Notes: generated by a model from the letters alone, not told the origin. Numbered from the stretch's first letter, positions 10,560 to 22,362 are shown. The stretch is 64,000 nt of DNA from Gentiana macrophylla (GCA_026214975.1 JAOBSW010000397.1:1-64000), one strand, 5' to 3'. A program made the numbers and translations.

Positions 10560-12340
10560 GCACTTGCACTAAGTATAGTTGAGAAGGTCAACTAGGGTCA
10601 GGGAAAGCACCAAACTTCTATCAGGGAGGAGCCAATGTTGTGCAGACTCCTCATATGCTAGTTCAAGTAATGGGTCTAGATAGACTCTCAGCTGAATATA
10701 CGAAATTTGTTTGTGCTATTGATGCAGTCACTGAGCCTAATACTTACAACCAAGCAATCAAATATGATGAATGGAAAGAAGCAATGCATAATGAAATTGA
10801 GGCATTTAAAAAGACTAACACTTGGGAGATTGTCACTTTACCACCTGGCATACAAGATCTAACATAACCCTGATAGATCATTAGAAAGGTATTAGGCCAG
10901 ATTAGTGCCAAATGGATCTACTCATACTTATGGCATTGATTATCAGAAGACCGATCACAACAGTCAGAACATTGCTAGCAACTGTAGCAGCCAACAACTG
11001 GCATCTTCATCAAATGGACGTGAACACAACTTTTCTACTCGAAGATTTACATGAAGAAGTCTACATGCAGTTTCCTCTATGATTTAGCTTTGACAAACCA
11101 AATAAGGTTTGCAGATTAAAATCTTTATATGGGTTAAAGCAGGCCAGCATACAATGGAATTGCAAATTGACAGAGTCACAAGAGAGTCAACGGTGTGCTC
11201 AATCCAAGCATGACCACAATTTATTCACCAAAAGGTCATGCAAAGATTTCATTACCTTATTGGTATATGTGGTTGACATTATAGAACCTAGTCCTAATCT
11301 GGACCACATACAGCAAGTCAAAGACAGCTTACATAAACAGATCGATCGTTATTAAGGATTTAAATAAGCTGGGATATTTTTTGGGTATTGAGACATCCAG
11401 ATCACCTTAGGGTATTTCCATATTCATCAAAAGGTCGTGCAAAGATTTCATTACCTTATTGGTATATGTAGTTGACATTATAGAACCTAGTCCTGATCTG
11501 GACCACATACAGCAAGTCAAAAAAATCTTACATTAACAGTTCACTATTAAGGATTTAGGTAAGCTGAGATATTTTTTGGGTATTGAGACAGCCAGAACAC
11601 CTTAGGGTATTTCCATATCACAAAGGAAGTATACCTTGAATCTTTTACAAGAATATGAGTTCTTAAGAGCTAAACTCGCCAAGTCTCCAATAGAATCCCA
11701 AAGAAACTTTACAAAGATGGAGATCCGGCTCTGTTAGATGACAATATCGCATACAAATCACCGGTTGGCAAGCTAATATTATCTTACATTCACCAAACGT
11801 GATACAGAATTTGTAGTTCATCATCTCAGACGGGTCTTGGACACACCAACTGAATCACATGAAAGAAACTCATGGACTTCTAAGGTACTTAAAAGCCAAT
11901 CCTGGTCAAGGGATTTTCTTCCCAGCTGAGAACAATCTCACCCTCAGAGGGTTCACTGATAGTGATTGGGCAGGCTGCCCCAAAACCAAAAGATCTATCT
12001 TAGGCTACATGATGTTCTTAGGAGATGCCTCAATATATTGGAAGGCAAAGAAACGAACAGCCATTGCCAGAAGATCCTCTGAAGCAGAATATAAGGTAAT
12101 GACAAATGCTACTTGTGAAATTCAATGGCTTATATACATCTTGAAAGACTTGCAAATCCCAGTTCAAATTCCTATTAGTTTATTCTGTGACAGTGCCAGT
12201 GCTCTTCACATTGCTCACGACCCTGTGTTTCATGAAAAGGAAAAAACACACTAAGACTGAATGTCATGTTGTCCGAGACAATGTCAAATCATGCTTGATC
12301 AAGTTTCTACATGTTCACACCAAAGAATAACTTGTTGACA
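10560..12340 (+). pseudogene. Degenerate Ty1/copia pol (reverse transcriptase to RNase H)
   Basis: The first open segment (10640-10867) contains AVTEPNTYNQAI and WKEAMHNEIEAFKKTNTWEI, the start of the copia-type reverse transcriptase. The middle is frame-broken and holds a 199-bp tandem duplication. The last open segment (11859-12254) is the Ty1-type RNase H: HGLLRYLKANPGQG, then FTDSDWAGCPKTKRS, the SSEAEYKVM glutamate box and LFCDSASALH. Catalytic acidic residues are still present in the RNase H part. No intact reading frame links the two halves, so the element cannot make a polymerase. The C-terminal tail runs on to about 12340. Confidence 0.85.
11222..11618 (+). repeat. Tandem duplication, about 199 bp, inside the copia pol relic
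   Basis: The segment beginning TATTCACCAAAAGGTC at 11222 recurs from 11421 as TATTCATCAAAAGGTC and stays colinear for nearly 200 bp. This includes the TTGACATTATAGAACCTAG block and the TAGGGTATTTCCATAT block. The duplication repeats the coding region for the catalytic palm (the YVVD part) and breaks the frame. It probably arose after the element died. Confidence 0.85.
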
Positions 12341-14550
12341 ACTTAACTTGTCAGTATAGTAGTAGTTCAGTTTATTTGTTGATGTTGGTCGTCCTCTTTT
12401 TTGTCGTTTTTGCCTGTCTTTTATTGTTCTTTCATTTTTGGTGCTCCATCTTTCTCGAAATTGCATTTTCGCCCGTCTTCTCCTCTCTGCTTCGTCTCCT
12501 GCCTGTTTTCTTCTAACCATCCCTTTGTAACCGTTAAACGACGTCGCCTGCGTATGAAACTCCGCCGGCCTATACTCCTCAACAGATCATCATGTAGCTT
12601 CAGTACATGGAGGCTTGTAATCATTGCAGTAGGCTTTCCACCTAAGGGCAGACCCATGTAGGGGGTGGGGTGGTCTCAAGACCACCCCAAATTTGAAAAA
12701 ATAAATAAATAAATAAACCTGTTATCCGCTTGTGTTTATATGTAATGCGTGTATCTAATTACAACCAAAATATTGTAGTACCATAGTTGTGTCTGTTTAA
12801 GTTATGTATGTTATTTTTTTCAATAGGTGACGGTTCGAGTCTCCTTAGAATGATCTTTTTCCCTTTTTTCTTCTATCTTTCTTCTAACCTCTTACATAAG
12901 CCTTTTAATTTTTTTTAGGGTTATAAGCCTTTAATATTTGTTCACCTTATATACCATATAAATTTAATCCTAACCTTATACAAACTATTGTTTTTTTTCA
13001 CTTTATACCATATAAATTCAGTCATAAAAATTAAATACCATAAAAACAAACTCTATTTTTTTTCTTCACCTTATACCAACATTTTTTCACCTTATATCAT
13101 CTAAATCTAATCATAAAATAAACACCTCAAGTTTCTCAAAAAAAAAACATCTCAAAAACAAAGTCCAACTTCTCCTTTTAGGCATTTATATGTGCAAAAT
13201 TATCATAAAATTAAACACCATAAACACAAATTTTTGGTTTCTCTTATCATGTATTTAAAAGAGTAAGGCTTGCTACGTACTCGTGACTATCTTTTGATAA
13301 ATGCAATGGATTTTTTTATAGGTATGATATATTTATTTGAAAAGTGAAAAACCAAGATCACATTTTCCTGGTTCCGCCGCTGTTCGTCTGTTCCCACCTC
13401 TTGTTGTAACATATACGTGTCCGTCTCATCTCCTCTTCCCAATCTTTCACCTCCGTGGCATATGCTGAAATGGTAGACATGATGACAGTGAAAGATCAAC
13501 TGGGTATACATAAGTGAGGACGGTGGGTTTGATAAAACTATTTCACAAGCTATGTGCAGAAAAAGATGCAGGTTTGAGGTTCTTCACTACTGGTTTTTTC
13601 TCCAAAATCTAATTCTTCTGCTTCCGTTATGTGCTGCGTAATTGTTTGAATTGGATTAATTGTGGTTTTCAATTGGGTTAGTTCAATTGCTCCATTTCTC
13701 TTAATTTTAGTTAATCCTGGGGATGAACCTGAAACCTTTGTGTGTATGTATTGGGTTTTTTTATAATTCAAGTTTCTGTGGTCTGTGGTGTAATATGTAA
13801 CAATGAAAGAAAAAAAACAAACTTTGTCCTACTGTAATTCTCTTTTATCGAGACTCGTGAATTTGTCTTCTCCTTATGCACATATTTTCTTTTCTCTTTG
13901 TTCCTCAATACAAGACAAAAGTGGTTAAAAGGCTTTGGGATTTTCCATTCACTTTTTGGCAAACTGCAGAGCTACATTACAAAATTTCTACCAAATACAT
14001 ATTACACCCACTTGATATTTTCACATACTACATTACACAAAAGTTAAAGGAACATGCATGCACATACATAGTATCCGGAATTGCACTTTTGCTACAAGTA
14101 CGCACACTCGTAATAATTTACATACATTTTACACCATTTACTTCCTTACCTAGGGCAGAAGGTTGAACATTCCACCACTTACCCGCAAAATGTTACCCAA
14201 AATTAGCTCAGATCCACCTCAAAACACCGCCTCCCCACATCTACCCCAAACCGAAAAGCTATACATAGGACTAAATACTGCAGCTTTGCTCGAAACTTTG
14301 CACCCTACATTAGAACTATGTCCAGGTTACACAGCTTCATCCACACCAGCAGCTTCATAGGCAGTCACTTTCTAGGAAAGTGTCTGAGTCAGCCTAAGCT
14401 GATCCTGGTACAGGCCCTTATACATTGTCTTGCCGTTCACAGCCTCTTCTGCTGCTATCTTCAACTGGTTTCTTTCACGAACAATACGATTTCATCCCAT
14501 GAAAAGGAGAGCTCATCATCTTCTTCTCCGGTGATCTCCATATTTGGTCA
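12341..14550. other. AT-rich intergenic sequence with transposon debris
   Basis: No supported gene. 12636-12710 has a GGCAGACCCATG and GGGTGGTCTCAAGACCACCCC palindrome of the type found near plant hAT ends. A possible partner TTCCGCCGCTG lies at about 13372-13382, but no duplication supports that pairing. 12890-13240 is rich in CACCTTATACCATATAAAT-like short repeats. Open frames here are short and unrecognised. Confidence 0.4.
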
Positions 14551-14718
14551 CAGTGGCGGACTACATACTAGACTAAAAGGGGCAATCGCCTCTTAATCTG
14601 AAAAAATCCTACTAATATATATAGTATGTAAGCTGTTTGCCCCCCCCCTTATATTTTTTATTTGTCTCTTTAAATTTTTTACTGCCCCTCCTTACCCGAG
14701 ATCCTGCGTCCGCCACTG
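14551..14718. mobile_element. 168-bp hAT-type MITE with perfect 8-bp TSD
   Basis: The element begins CAGTGGCGGA and ends with the inverse TCCGCCACTG. The 8 bases on each side are identical (TTTGGTCA at 14543-14550 and 14719-14726), the duplication size of hAT transposases. It encodes nothing. A relative of almost the same length, with the same internal CTCGAGATCCTGCGTC-type end, lies at 56692-56858. Confidence 0.92.
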
Positions 14719-14726
14719 TTTGGTCA

Positions 14727-16254
14727 TCACATCTCCTTAACCTTTGAGCCATAGATGAGAGCTCTGTAAATCTGCCCATGACCGAGAAATCAGAGATGGG
14801 GACGACTTGTTTCGGTCAAAGATTCAGGGGGGTTGTGTTGAAAGAGAAGATGTCAAACCTTTCTTGAATTTTTTTTATTAAAGCTTTTAACGGTGAGCTA
14901 CCAGCGATTCTTAAATTTTTTTTTGTGTGTGTGTGTGGTTTTTTTTTTTTGGGTTTTTCGGAATTTGTTTGCTTTGTGTTTCTGAATTCCTGATTTGTGT
15001 TTGATGCGTGTGCTTCAATGGAATTATTACACATGGGAGCTTACACATTTAATGGAAGATGAAGAGAAAGGAGAAAAAACAAAAATTCCATGATGCACTA
15101 CTTCAAGTGCTTTCCCAAATTTTATTAGTAATTTAGCAACTGTTGAAATTTATTTGTTCTGCACTCGAACGTATCGGTGATTGCATATGATCTCGAGGCA
15201 TGAAAACATGATATTTTCGCTAGATTCCACCGCAAATAATTGGGGTAAGATGATTTAATTCTTTGTGAAATGTTTGTTGTTAGTTGATAAGATGTCAAAG
15301 GTGTCAAAATGATGTCTTCTATTGCTAATTTGCCATAGGAACATGTCAATCTATTGTTGGTGTGGCGAGATAATTGAAGTTCACTATATAAGTTTGGTCC
15401 CCTTTGATGATATTTGGTTCATAATTTATGTGCTTCTTTGTGCTCACCAAAAAGGTTGTGTTTTCGTTCTACTTTTGTACCTATCTTATCGCTACATATT
15501 CGTAAACTTCGCAGGATGTTTTCCTTTTATTCTTATTATCTTATATTAACATTCTATTTACTATTGTTTATGATTTTATATGTTTTGTTTAGGCTCTATA
15601 ATCAAGAGAGTCTAAAAGTGAAGACTTGAGTTAAACACATACCATCAAAAGGTACGGTTTCTGCGATGTGGAGTGCCCTATTTCCGGTTTATGCCTTTAG
15701 CATGTCCTTCTCAATTTGCTTTCACATTGTTTTGATGTGGCTTGCATTATTACTCCGGTCACGACCTGTTTTCATTTCTCCTTTATTTTTGGAATTTCAA
15801 CTTCGAAAGGTTCGTTTTCATCCTCTAATGATATTTGGTTGGTTCATAATCTCATTCAACTCTATCTGAGCTCGTTGGATCCATTGGATTTTTGGTAACT
15901 GCATATTAAAGTTCCTAAACCATAAACTTACTAATAGGCTTGGCTGGGTTAGGATCTTACTATCTGCGGCTTCTTTTTTTTCCTCCCGGCGGATCGCTAG
16001 CTATATTTTAAAACATATTTTGTGTATTATTGATTCTGGTAATGCGAGTGCTAAACCTATTTCCAATTACTTTTAAAAACAAAGCTTTGTCTATTGTCTG
16101 TTGTAGAATGTCTTATCTGATATGGTACGCTTTAAAGCCTATTTTTCGTTGTATCCGATTTGTAAAAATTACTTTAATAATCTGGATCTACCAAATGAAA
16201 ACTAAGATAACATACACCACTTTAAAACCACCCACGTAAAATAATCCCGAACAC
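14727..16254. other. AT-rich stretch without supported genes
   Basis: Frames here are short and match nothing I recognise. A GATGATATTTGGTTCATAAT block near 15406 has a related copy near 15827, so some internal duplication exists. The right end at 16300 looks like a Helitron terminus, so part or all of this stretch may be Helitron body. I could not find a convincing 5' TC end. Confidence 0.35.
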
Positions 16255-16300
16255 TAGATGAGAGGGCAAACACCGCGTCAACGCACGGAACGCCCGCTAG
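16255..16300 (+). mobile_element. Probable Helitron 3' terminus
   Basis: The sequence contains ACCGCGTCAACGCACGG, an imperfect GC-rich hairpin, followed within about 10 nt by CGCTAG and then T. Plant Helitrons typically end in a GC-rich hairpin followed by CTRR, and insert next to a T. The signature is short and the 5' end was not located, so this is a plausible terminus only. Confidence 0.45.
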
Positions 16301-17076
16301 TATAATTTAATCTTTGATATAAAAAAATCTCGCTTTATATTTTCTCTTGTGTTTTTCAATTTTATCAATTTCAACATTAACCACTAAATTCTTTGACGAG
16401 TTTATTCAAATTATTAATCTAAATATTCCGTAACCATAAATACGAGACTGCTCACTTGCAATTGTTGATATTAACCTATTCTACAAACTGAGCATCCACT
16501 GATTTACTAATTATATATAAACTGATCCTCCACAGACAATCCGATAACGAAGCAAAGAATTTTCTACAAAACTCATCATTACATCGTATCCTATCTACCA
16601 TTAATTAAATGTGGTCGTTTTGATTATAATCGTTATTATAAACCAGTACAGTACGATAAATCCCGAAGTTAACTAAGGAGGGAATCGTCTGTGTATTTTC
16701 TAGAGAAAGTAATGGATTTCATATCTTTAAAATACGTCTCTGACTACTCATTCCAAAAGAATGAAAAACGTGAAAGTGCTTAGGATCGCACACATAACAA
16801 TCTTTAACGATTGCGTAAAACACTAGCCTGAAATGAACAAGAGTCTAAAATCAAATGAAATCAAACGAGGATTAAGATAAATCCATATATGATTAAATTT
16901 GTAATTTAATTAGGTCACTAATTAGGGTATTACATTTGGGAAAAAGGATTGTATGAAAAATGCTTAAAGATATATTTTTATAAACACGACATACTTTCTC
17001 AAATATAACTTAGTACTTTTTATTTATGGTCACGGTAAGAGTGAAATGCGATTAATCGTCCACCATCGTTCAATAC
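16301..17076. other. AT-rich intergenic sequence flanking the Mutator-like element
   Basis: No coding frame or RNA gene that I can recognise. It runs directly up to the 9-bp target duplication at 17077-17085. Confidence 0.4.
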
Positions 17077-17085
17077 TTCCATCCC
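17077..17085. repeat. 9-bp target-site duplication TTCCATCCC (partner at 26728-26736)
   Basis: The nine bases just outside the left terminal inverted repeat are identical to the nine just outside the right one. A 9-bp duplication is characteristic of Mutator-like transposases and fixes the element as 17086-26727. Confidence 0.92.
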
Positions 17086-17400
17086 CGTAAATTGAAAATC
17101 GGGTTGTGTCGGTCCGACACTTGAAAATCAGTCGCGGTCATTTCTGACATGGAAAATCAGGTAAACGTAAGGTTCCTTACGTTTAAACGTAAGGGAATTC
17201 ACATATCCCTCTGACACAACCTCATAGCTGTAAACGTAGGTTCCTTACGTTTAAACGTAAGGAGATTACGTTTAAACGTAGGATATTTCAATAAATTAGG
17301 AAGTTACAATAAATGTCTTTTCTCTACGTTTAAACGTAGGTTCCTTACGTTTAAACGTAAGGATCCTTAGGTTTAAACGTAAGGAATCTATAAAGTTTTG
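17086..17400 (+). repeat. Left terminal inverted repeat with palindrome array
   Basis: The repeat pairs with 26400-26727 over roughly 300 bp. From about 17160 it holds several copies of the palindrome TTACGTTTAAACGTAA and half copies, spaced by GGTTCC, GGATCC or AT-rich linkers. One more copy with a changed arm lies at 17458-17472. In MULEs the terminal repeat is both the transposase-binding region and the promoter for the adjacent gene. Confidence 0.88.
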
Positions 17401-17739
17401 AATTACTTCTGTCTCTCTCTTTTATCTTCTTTCAAACGTTCATTATCAGGTAGTTCCCTACGTTTAAACGGCGATTTAGCAAGAAAAGTTTACATTTGCC
17501 ACAATCTCTCAAGTTCAATGGATCACTCAATACAGAAAGTGTATGTATTTCCCATAATATTCTATTTACAACATTTTAGGCTGTAATTTTTATTTCCCTT
17601 TATCTGATATGTATTTCCCAATTTTTAGTGGTTTGTAATGGTTTAGTTATGTTGGCCTGATATTGTTTATCATGATTTTGTTGGTTTAGCCTGATTTTTC
17701 GTTTTCTGGGTTTAAGAAGGGTGTATTTTTTTGAAGAAC

Positions 17740-17850
17740 GTATTTTCTACGTTTGGACGTAGAGACCTGCATTTCTCTACGTCTGAACGTAAGGTTTCTA
17801 CGTTTGGACGTAGAGACCCTATGTTTAGACGTAGAGAACTGCAGATTTCC
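17740..17850 (+). repeat. Second, internal palindrome array on the left side
   Basis: Four imperfect palindromes of the type TCTACGTTTGGACGTAGAGA or CTACGTCTGAACGTAAG lie within about 100 bp. The arms match those in the terminal repeat (TACGT...ACGTA), but the centre is TTGGA or CTGAA rather than TTAAA. The array lies directly before the duplicated leader module at 17855-18137. Confidence 0.85.
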
Positions 17851-17854
17851 AGTT

Positions 17855-18137
17855 TAGGGTGCTTGATGGTGAGATTGATGGTTTAATCGTGCATAAGGGT
17901 GATGTTCCTACCCAAAATGGTACTGAAAATGGCTCTGTTTTTCAGAGACCATTGTCATTGGAAATATTGATCACACTTACTATGCATTTTTTCATGTATA
18001 TATGTCCATGTTGAGATTGATTGAGGCTTGATAGTGAGATTGATGGTTTGACCGTGCATAAGGGTGTTGTTCCTACCCAAAATGGTACTGAAAATGGCTC
18101 TGTTTCAGAGACCATTGTTATTGGAAATATTGATCAC
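17855..18137 (+). repeat. Duplicated 5' leader module of the Mutator-like element
   Basis: A module of about 110 bp beginning GCTTGATGGTGAGATTGATGG and containing CCTACCCAAAATGGTACTGA occurs at about 17860-17977 and again at about 18027-18140. A third copy lies inverted at 25660-25770, upstream of the transposase. It can be read as peptide in one frame (VPTQNGTENGS), so it could be leader exon or untranslated sequence. Its presence in front of two opposite genes suggests shared regulation. Confidence 0.8.
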
Positions 18138-18300
18138 ACTTACACTTACATTAATCATTTAGGTATTGGTAGCTCTGTTATTTCTTCTTTGGTAGTAGAT
18201 GTACTATATAGTTGATTTACTTCACAATGTCAGTGTATAAAGCTTGTGATTGACTAGTATATATGTGTGATTGACTTGAAACAATGCTATTTGTTAACAG

Positions 18301-20902
18301 TTGATTGGCCCTCATAGAACTGATGTCTACAAAATAAAGGAAAATTTGACATGGACTTTTAGAGGGGAAAAGACCAAGCTCCGGGATCTTCTTGACATTC
18401 ACATGAGAAGGATCGGATTTGAGGGAACATTGAGAGGTGGGGTTTTTCGACAATTCATTGAAATGTACGAGCACTTGCAGTTTTCCGCCAAAATTTTGCA
18501 ATATGTATGTTTCAGTGCCGTTTATCCGAATATGCCCGGTGAGCTTTATTTTAGATTTGGTGAGACGACCGCGAAGTTCGGTAGGCGGGAGTTTTGCATG
18601 ATTACCGATTTTAGGTTTGGTGATCTCCCGGAAGCTCCCATACGTTATTCCAGGTGTTTTGCTGAGGGGACATACAGCCACATCCATCATCCTGACCAAA
18701 AACCGATCACCATACCGGATATTGAGAGATGGTTATTGGATGAGGGTGAGCATCATGAAGTTCTCTACCGTGTAGGTTTAGTCAACCTTATTCACGGGAT
18801 TATGATAGGTCATGATGAGACTACTAAGGTACCTCGTGAGACCTTCTATTTGGTCGAGAATGTAGAAGGTGTAAATGACTTTCCATAGGGTACTTGGTTG
18901 TGGGATCAGACTTTTAAAAAGATCTGTCACATGATGAATACCTACAAGGAAAGTCCAGAAGGCAGGGTAACGATACAAGGGGTTATACATGCCTTAATGT
19001 TTTGGGCTTACGAGACCCTCCAGGACATTCTTTGTTCGACTATTATTGTCGCCACCCTCGAGCTCTCGATCGCGGCTCCTCAGATGATGAGATGGAGTTT
19101 CAAGACTACCCCTCCACAGTGGAAGGGGTTGTTGGCGAAGGCAAGTAAGGTAATAAGCTTAATAAACATTTTCTTTTAATTATATCCGGTATGGTTAAAC
19201 ATTTTGTTATTGTTAATTCTAATGAAGTATACATTGTTTGCAAAGCCGTGTTATAGGATATCTGGCTGCAAGGGAAGTTGATAGGGAGTTGATGCTAGAT
19301 AGGGGCATCCCTGATGCGGAGATTAATGAGCCGCCACGTGTGGTCACTCGGCCTGTACTCAATTGCACGGCCACCTCCAGACGTCCATCTACTACACACA
19401 GCAGCCCACGCCTACTACACAATAGTCACCTACTTCATATCCCCTCTACTTCACAATGAGCCAACCCTTTACCTTCTCATTCACGGCGTGTGCCGCACGG
19501 TTCATACAATCGAGATGCTCTGAGACGGAAGAAGATGAATCGATGAAGAAGATGAAGTTTGTTGGGCTTTATATATTTGTGAAGAGAAGGATAGATAATG
19601 GGTTTGGATGACATTCGGGAGGAAATTTGCCGCGAGAATGACGAGAACCGACAAGTAATTCGAGAGGTTATACAGTGGCAGAATGAGCATGGGGCGATAC
19701 TTCTTGAACTTAAGGGGTTGATGCAAACGCTGTCATCCAGAGATCAGGTAAAAAATTATTTCATTGTCAAGTTATTTATGCGATAAATTTAGTTGTATGT
19801 ATTATGATACTAACCGGGCAACATCTTTTCAGTCTACCCTTTATCGGCCTCCACCTCCTCCACCTCCTCCACATGATACTAACCGGGCCACATATTCTCA
19901 ATTTGCCCCTGATCGATCTACACAGGTCATCATCTTGATCGATCTACACTGGTCAAGATACTCATCGACCTCCACCAAGTCAAAGATATGCATCAAAGAT
20001 ACTCATCCATTGCCTACCCCGTCCGACGACCCGATGATGATGTTCGGGTATGATAAGATTCTTGAAGAAATTTCCCAACCCGGCAAGAGGAGTGCGGTGG
20101 AGCGAGTTCGGAGGAGAGGAGTCGAGAAGGATTTCGTCGACGAATTATTCGTGGAGGATCCTATATGGAGACTACGTTTGATTCGTGTAAGCAATATGTT
20201 ATTTATATCTAATTATTGTTTAGTAGGTTTATTTATATTGAAATTTGTATTATTAACATAGATATTGTTTGTTATCGTGAATTGATGAGAGTGCCTATTT
20301 TGATGCAGATACTGGCGATGCTAATACCGAGGCTATGACCCCTCCCGAGGCTATGACCCTTACCCCTCCCGAGGCTACGCCCCTTCCCCCTCCCGAGGCT
20401 ACAACCAGCCAGGCATCGGTTGTGGAGCCTGAGATGGATTATAGTAAGTTATTTGATTTTTAATTTCGAAACTATAAATTATATTGTGAAAAACTATCTA
20501 ACTTGATCATGTATGGAAATTTGTTTAGCTGGTGGTCCAAGTGTTGTACAATTGGGTAAACGAAAGGTGGATGATGCAATTGACAGAAGATTGACGACCC
20601 GTCAGACTACTAGCCGACCACGGTATTTAACTGATGGGTCGCACATAGTCAGTCTGCCCAGTTATAACGTTGTGAGATGGACACCGTTGAAAAAGTTTTC
20701 GGACGAGCTGGAAAACAATTTCAAAACGTGGTACCAACAAGAACATCCGCCCCCAATTGAGATTCCGACGGGGTACACAGCTGGTTTCCGCCTTACAGAA
20801 CCGATGCACAACGAAAGGTTTACTCTGATCCATCATGACTATATGCCGTTGCTAAGAAAGAAACTTTATGTGCAGCTATTTAATCAAATAGTAGATATAT
20901 AA
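18301..20902 (+). pseudogene. DUF1985-type accessory gene of the MULE, Ulp1-less, with one nonsense codon
   Basis: The first exon opens after an acceptor at 18300 and contains LRGGVFRQFIEMYEHLQF and ELYFRFGETTAKFGRREFCM followed by ITDFRFGD. This is the DUF1985 pattern in which an FG...F...EF.lITGLrFG motif is central. At 18886-18888 a TAG replaces what is probably a Trp codon before GTWLWDQTF. The frame then continues through FWAYETL, as in intact relatives. Later exons give a charged helix with EEICRENDENRQVIREV (about 19610-19660), a proline repeat, an acidic/basic linker (19990-20190), a PPEAMT repeat (20335-20400) and a basic C-terminus ending VDI at 20902. Family members usually end in a Ulp1-type cysteine protease; none is visible here. 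The function of DUF1985 is not known to me. Confidence 0.72.
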
Positions 20903-21127
20903 GTATTTTCGTGTATGTTGTTTTGACAAACTTTGTGTAGGTATTTTTGGTGTATGTTATTTTTGGTATTTTGTTGTATGTTGGTAGCCATTTATATTTT
21001 GGGTGTATGTTGTTTTGGTGTTTTGATGAGAATTCAATCTGTTTAAAAAACAACACAAATTCAAGTCATTATTTACACCATCTTTGTATCGAATTATATA
21101 ATAACTTAAAATGCAACATTCAATGTG

Positions 21128-21312
21128 AATTTCTCTACGTCCAAACGTAGAGAATATACGTCCAAACGTAGGGAATGCAACATTCTCTACGTCGGAACGT
21201 AGAGAACCTAGTCCAAATGTATGGCTGCAACATTCTCTGCGTTTGAACGCAGAGAACCTACGTCAAAAAGTAGGGAATGCAACATTCTCTACGTCCAAAC
21301 GTAGGGAATGCA
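21128..21312 (+). repeat. Palindrome array upstream of the B3 gene
   Basis: Seven or so copies of a TTCTCTACGTCCAAACGTAGAG-like imperfect palindrome alternate with AATGCAACA spacers. The arms equal those of the terminal repeats. The array is followed by a leader with CATCTTTCAAGTCCATTTCT (about 21420-21440), which also occurs inverted next to the right terminal repeat (26250-26310). So a piece of terminal repeat plus leader is present inside the element, in front of the B3 gene. Confidence 0.85.
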
Positions 21313-21512
21313 AGTACTAGTGTTGGAAGTGGTACATGGCAATTATTGTTGTTGTGCAAGTACGAGTCATTTCTCTCATTTCTTCAAACTCTTTTAAGTT
21401 CATCTAAATTTTCTAACCACTTCATCTTTCAAGTCCATTTCTTCATCATTCAAGTAGTCAATTTAAACTAACCACTTCTTCACCTTTCAATTTATAATCT
21501 ACACTGAAGCAA

Positions 21513-22362
21513 ATGGATAATGATCGTTTCTTTAAAGTTCTTGATGGCGGTTTCGCAACAAGTTTGGTATGTCATTATTAATTAACTTACATTTATATCA
21601 CTTGTATTATGATTGAACAAACGGGATATGTTTCTTTTTTCATAGACACAACCTCTAGCATACGTTAATAGGTTGAACAACACGCTGAGGAACCTAGATA
21701 GGGCCGTTCTCAAAAACCGATTAGGGACATGGGAAGTGAGGGTTGGAGCCACAGACAATGGAATTCTTCGTTTCTTTGGGGAAGGTTGGGAGGAGTATGT
21801 AGCGGCTCATTACTTGAATGAGAGAGAGTTTATAGTGTTTGAACACATGGGGGGTTTCACTTTCGACACTATTGTGATGGATCACACTTATTGTGAGAAG
21901 ACTTTTTCTGAGTCCGAGAGTGAAGAAGATGATGCAGATGATGATGCAGGTGCAGGTAACCAAAATCCCCATTTTCAGACGATGATGCCAAACTTGGTAT
22001 TTTCACATGGTTGTTATTATGTGGTGATATATTTAAAATATTTTTAGTTGTTTTCTTGTTTGATCTTTTTTCCCCATTTTGAAACAGTATTTAAATTTGT
22101 TTGTGATTTGTAAAATATTCCAAAGGCATTTGCTAGAACAAACGACATGTTGCGAAACAAGACCGTGGAACTACGAATTGCCACAGGGGAATCATGGCCT
22201 GCTAGAATTGTCTATATGGTAAATCAAAAAGTTCGTTTAAGCGGGTTGAATGATTTCATTACGGACAATGACCTAAATGCGGGAGATGAATGCAGCTTTG
22301 AAATCATTGATCAACCTATAGAAAATCACGTCGTGATTAATGTGGTGATTACTAAATATTGA
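21513..22362 (+). CDS. Two-domain B3 (REM-like) DNA-binding protein inside the MULE, intact
   Basis: Three exons with GT-AG borders (21513-21566, 21646-21996, 22126-22362) give 213 codons without a stop. The first B3 domain starts FFKVLDGGF and includes the WEVRVG strand, RFFGEGWEEYVAAHYLNERE and FIVFEHMGG. An acidic linker (SESESEEDDADDDAG) follows. The second B3 domain contains VELRIATGESWPARIVY, KVRLSGLNDFITDNDLNAGD and ECSFEII. The double-B3 plan and size fit small REM-family proteins, which bind DNA in the nucleus. It is the only gene in this transposon without a broken frame. A TIR-like palindrome array and a leader shared with the right TIR lie just upstream. I infer that it may bind element sequences or be a captured host gene; neither is shown. 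Confidence 0.85.

Noticed and set aside
12820..12845. A B-box-like GGTTCGAGTCTCC as a tRNA or SINE
   Set aside because: No A box at a suitable distance and no cloverleaf can be drawn.
12655..13382. A possible hAT element from GGCAGACCCATG to TTCCGCCGCTG
   Set aside because: The ends resemble the CAGTGGCGGA family, but no flanking duplication was found and the end match is poor.
15310..15370. Similarity of TTTGCCATAGGAACATGT to the splice acceptor and start of exon 4 of the eIF4B-like gene (TTTGCCACAGGAACACGT)
   Set aside because: The match is short and the following bases diverge, so capture of this exon by the nearby Helitron-like sequence cannot be claimed.
19764..20261. A 165-codon frame with a proline run taken as a separate gene
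   Set aside because: It joins intron and exon pieces of the DUF1985 gene; the proline stretch and the KRSAVERVRRRGVEKDF part fit exons of that gene.
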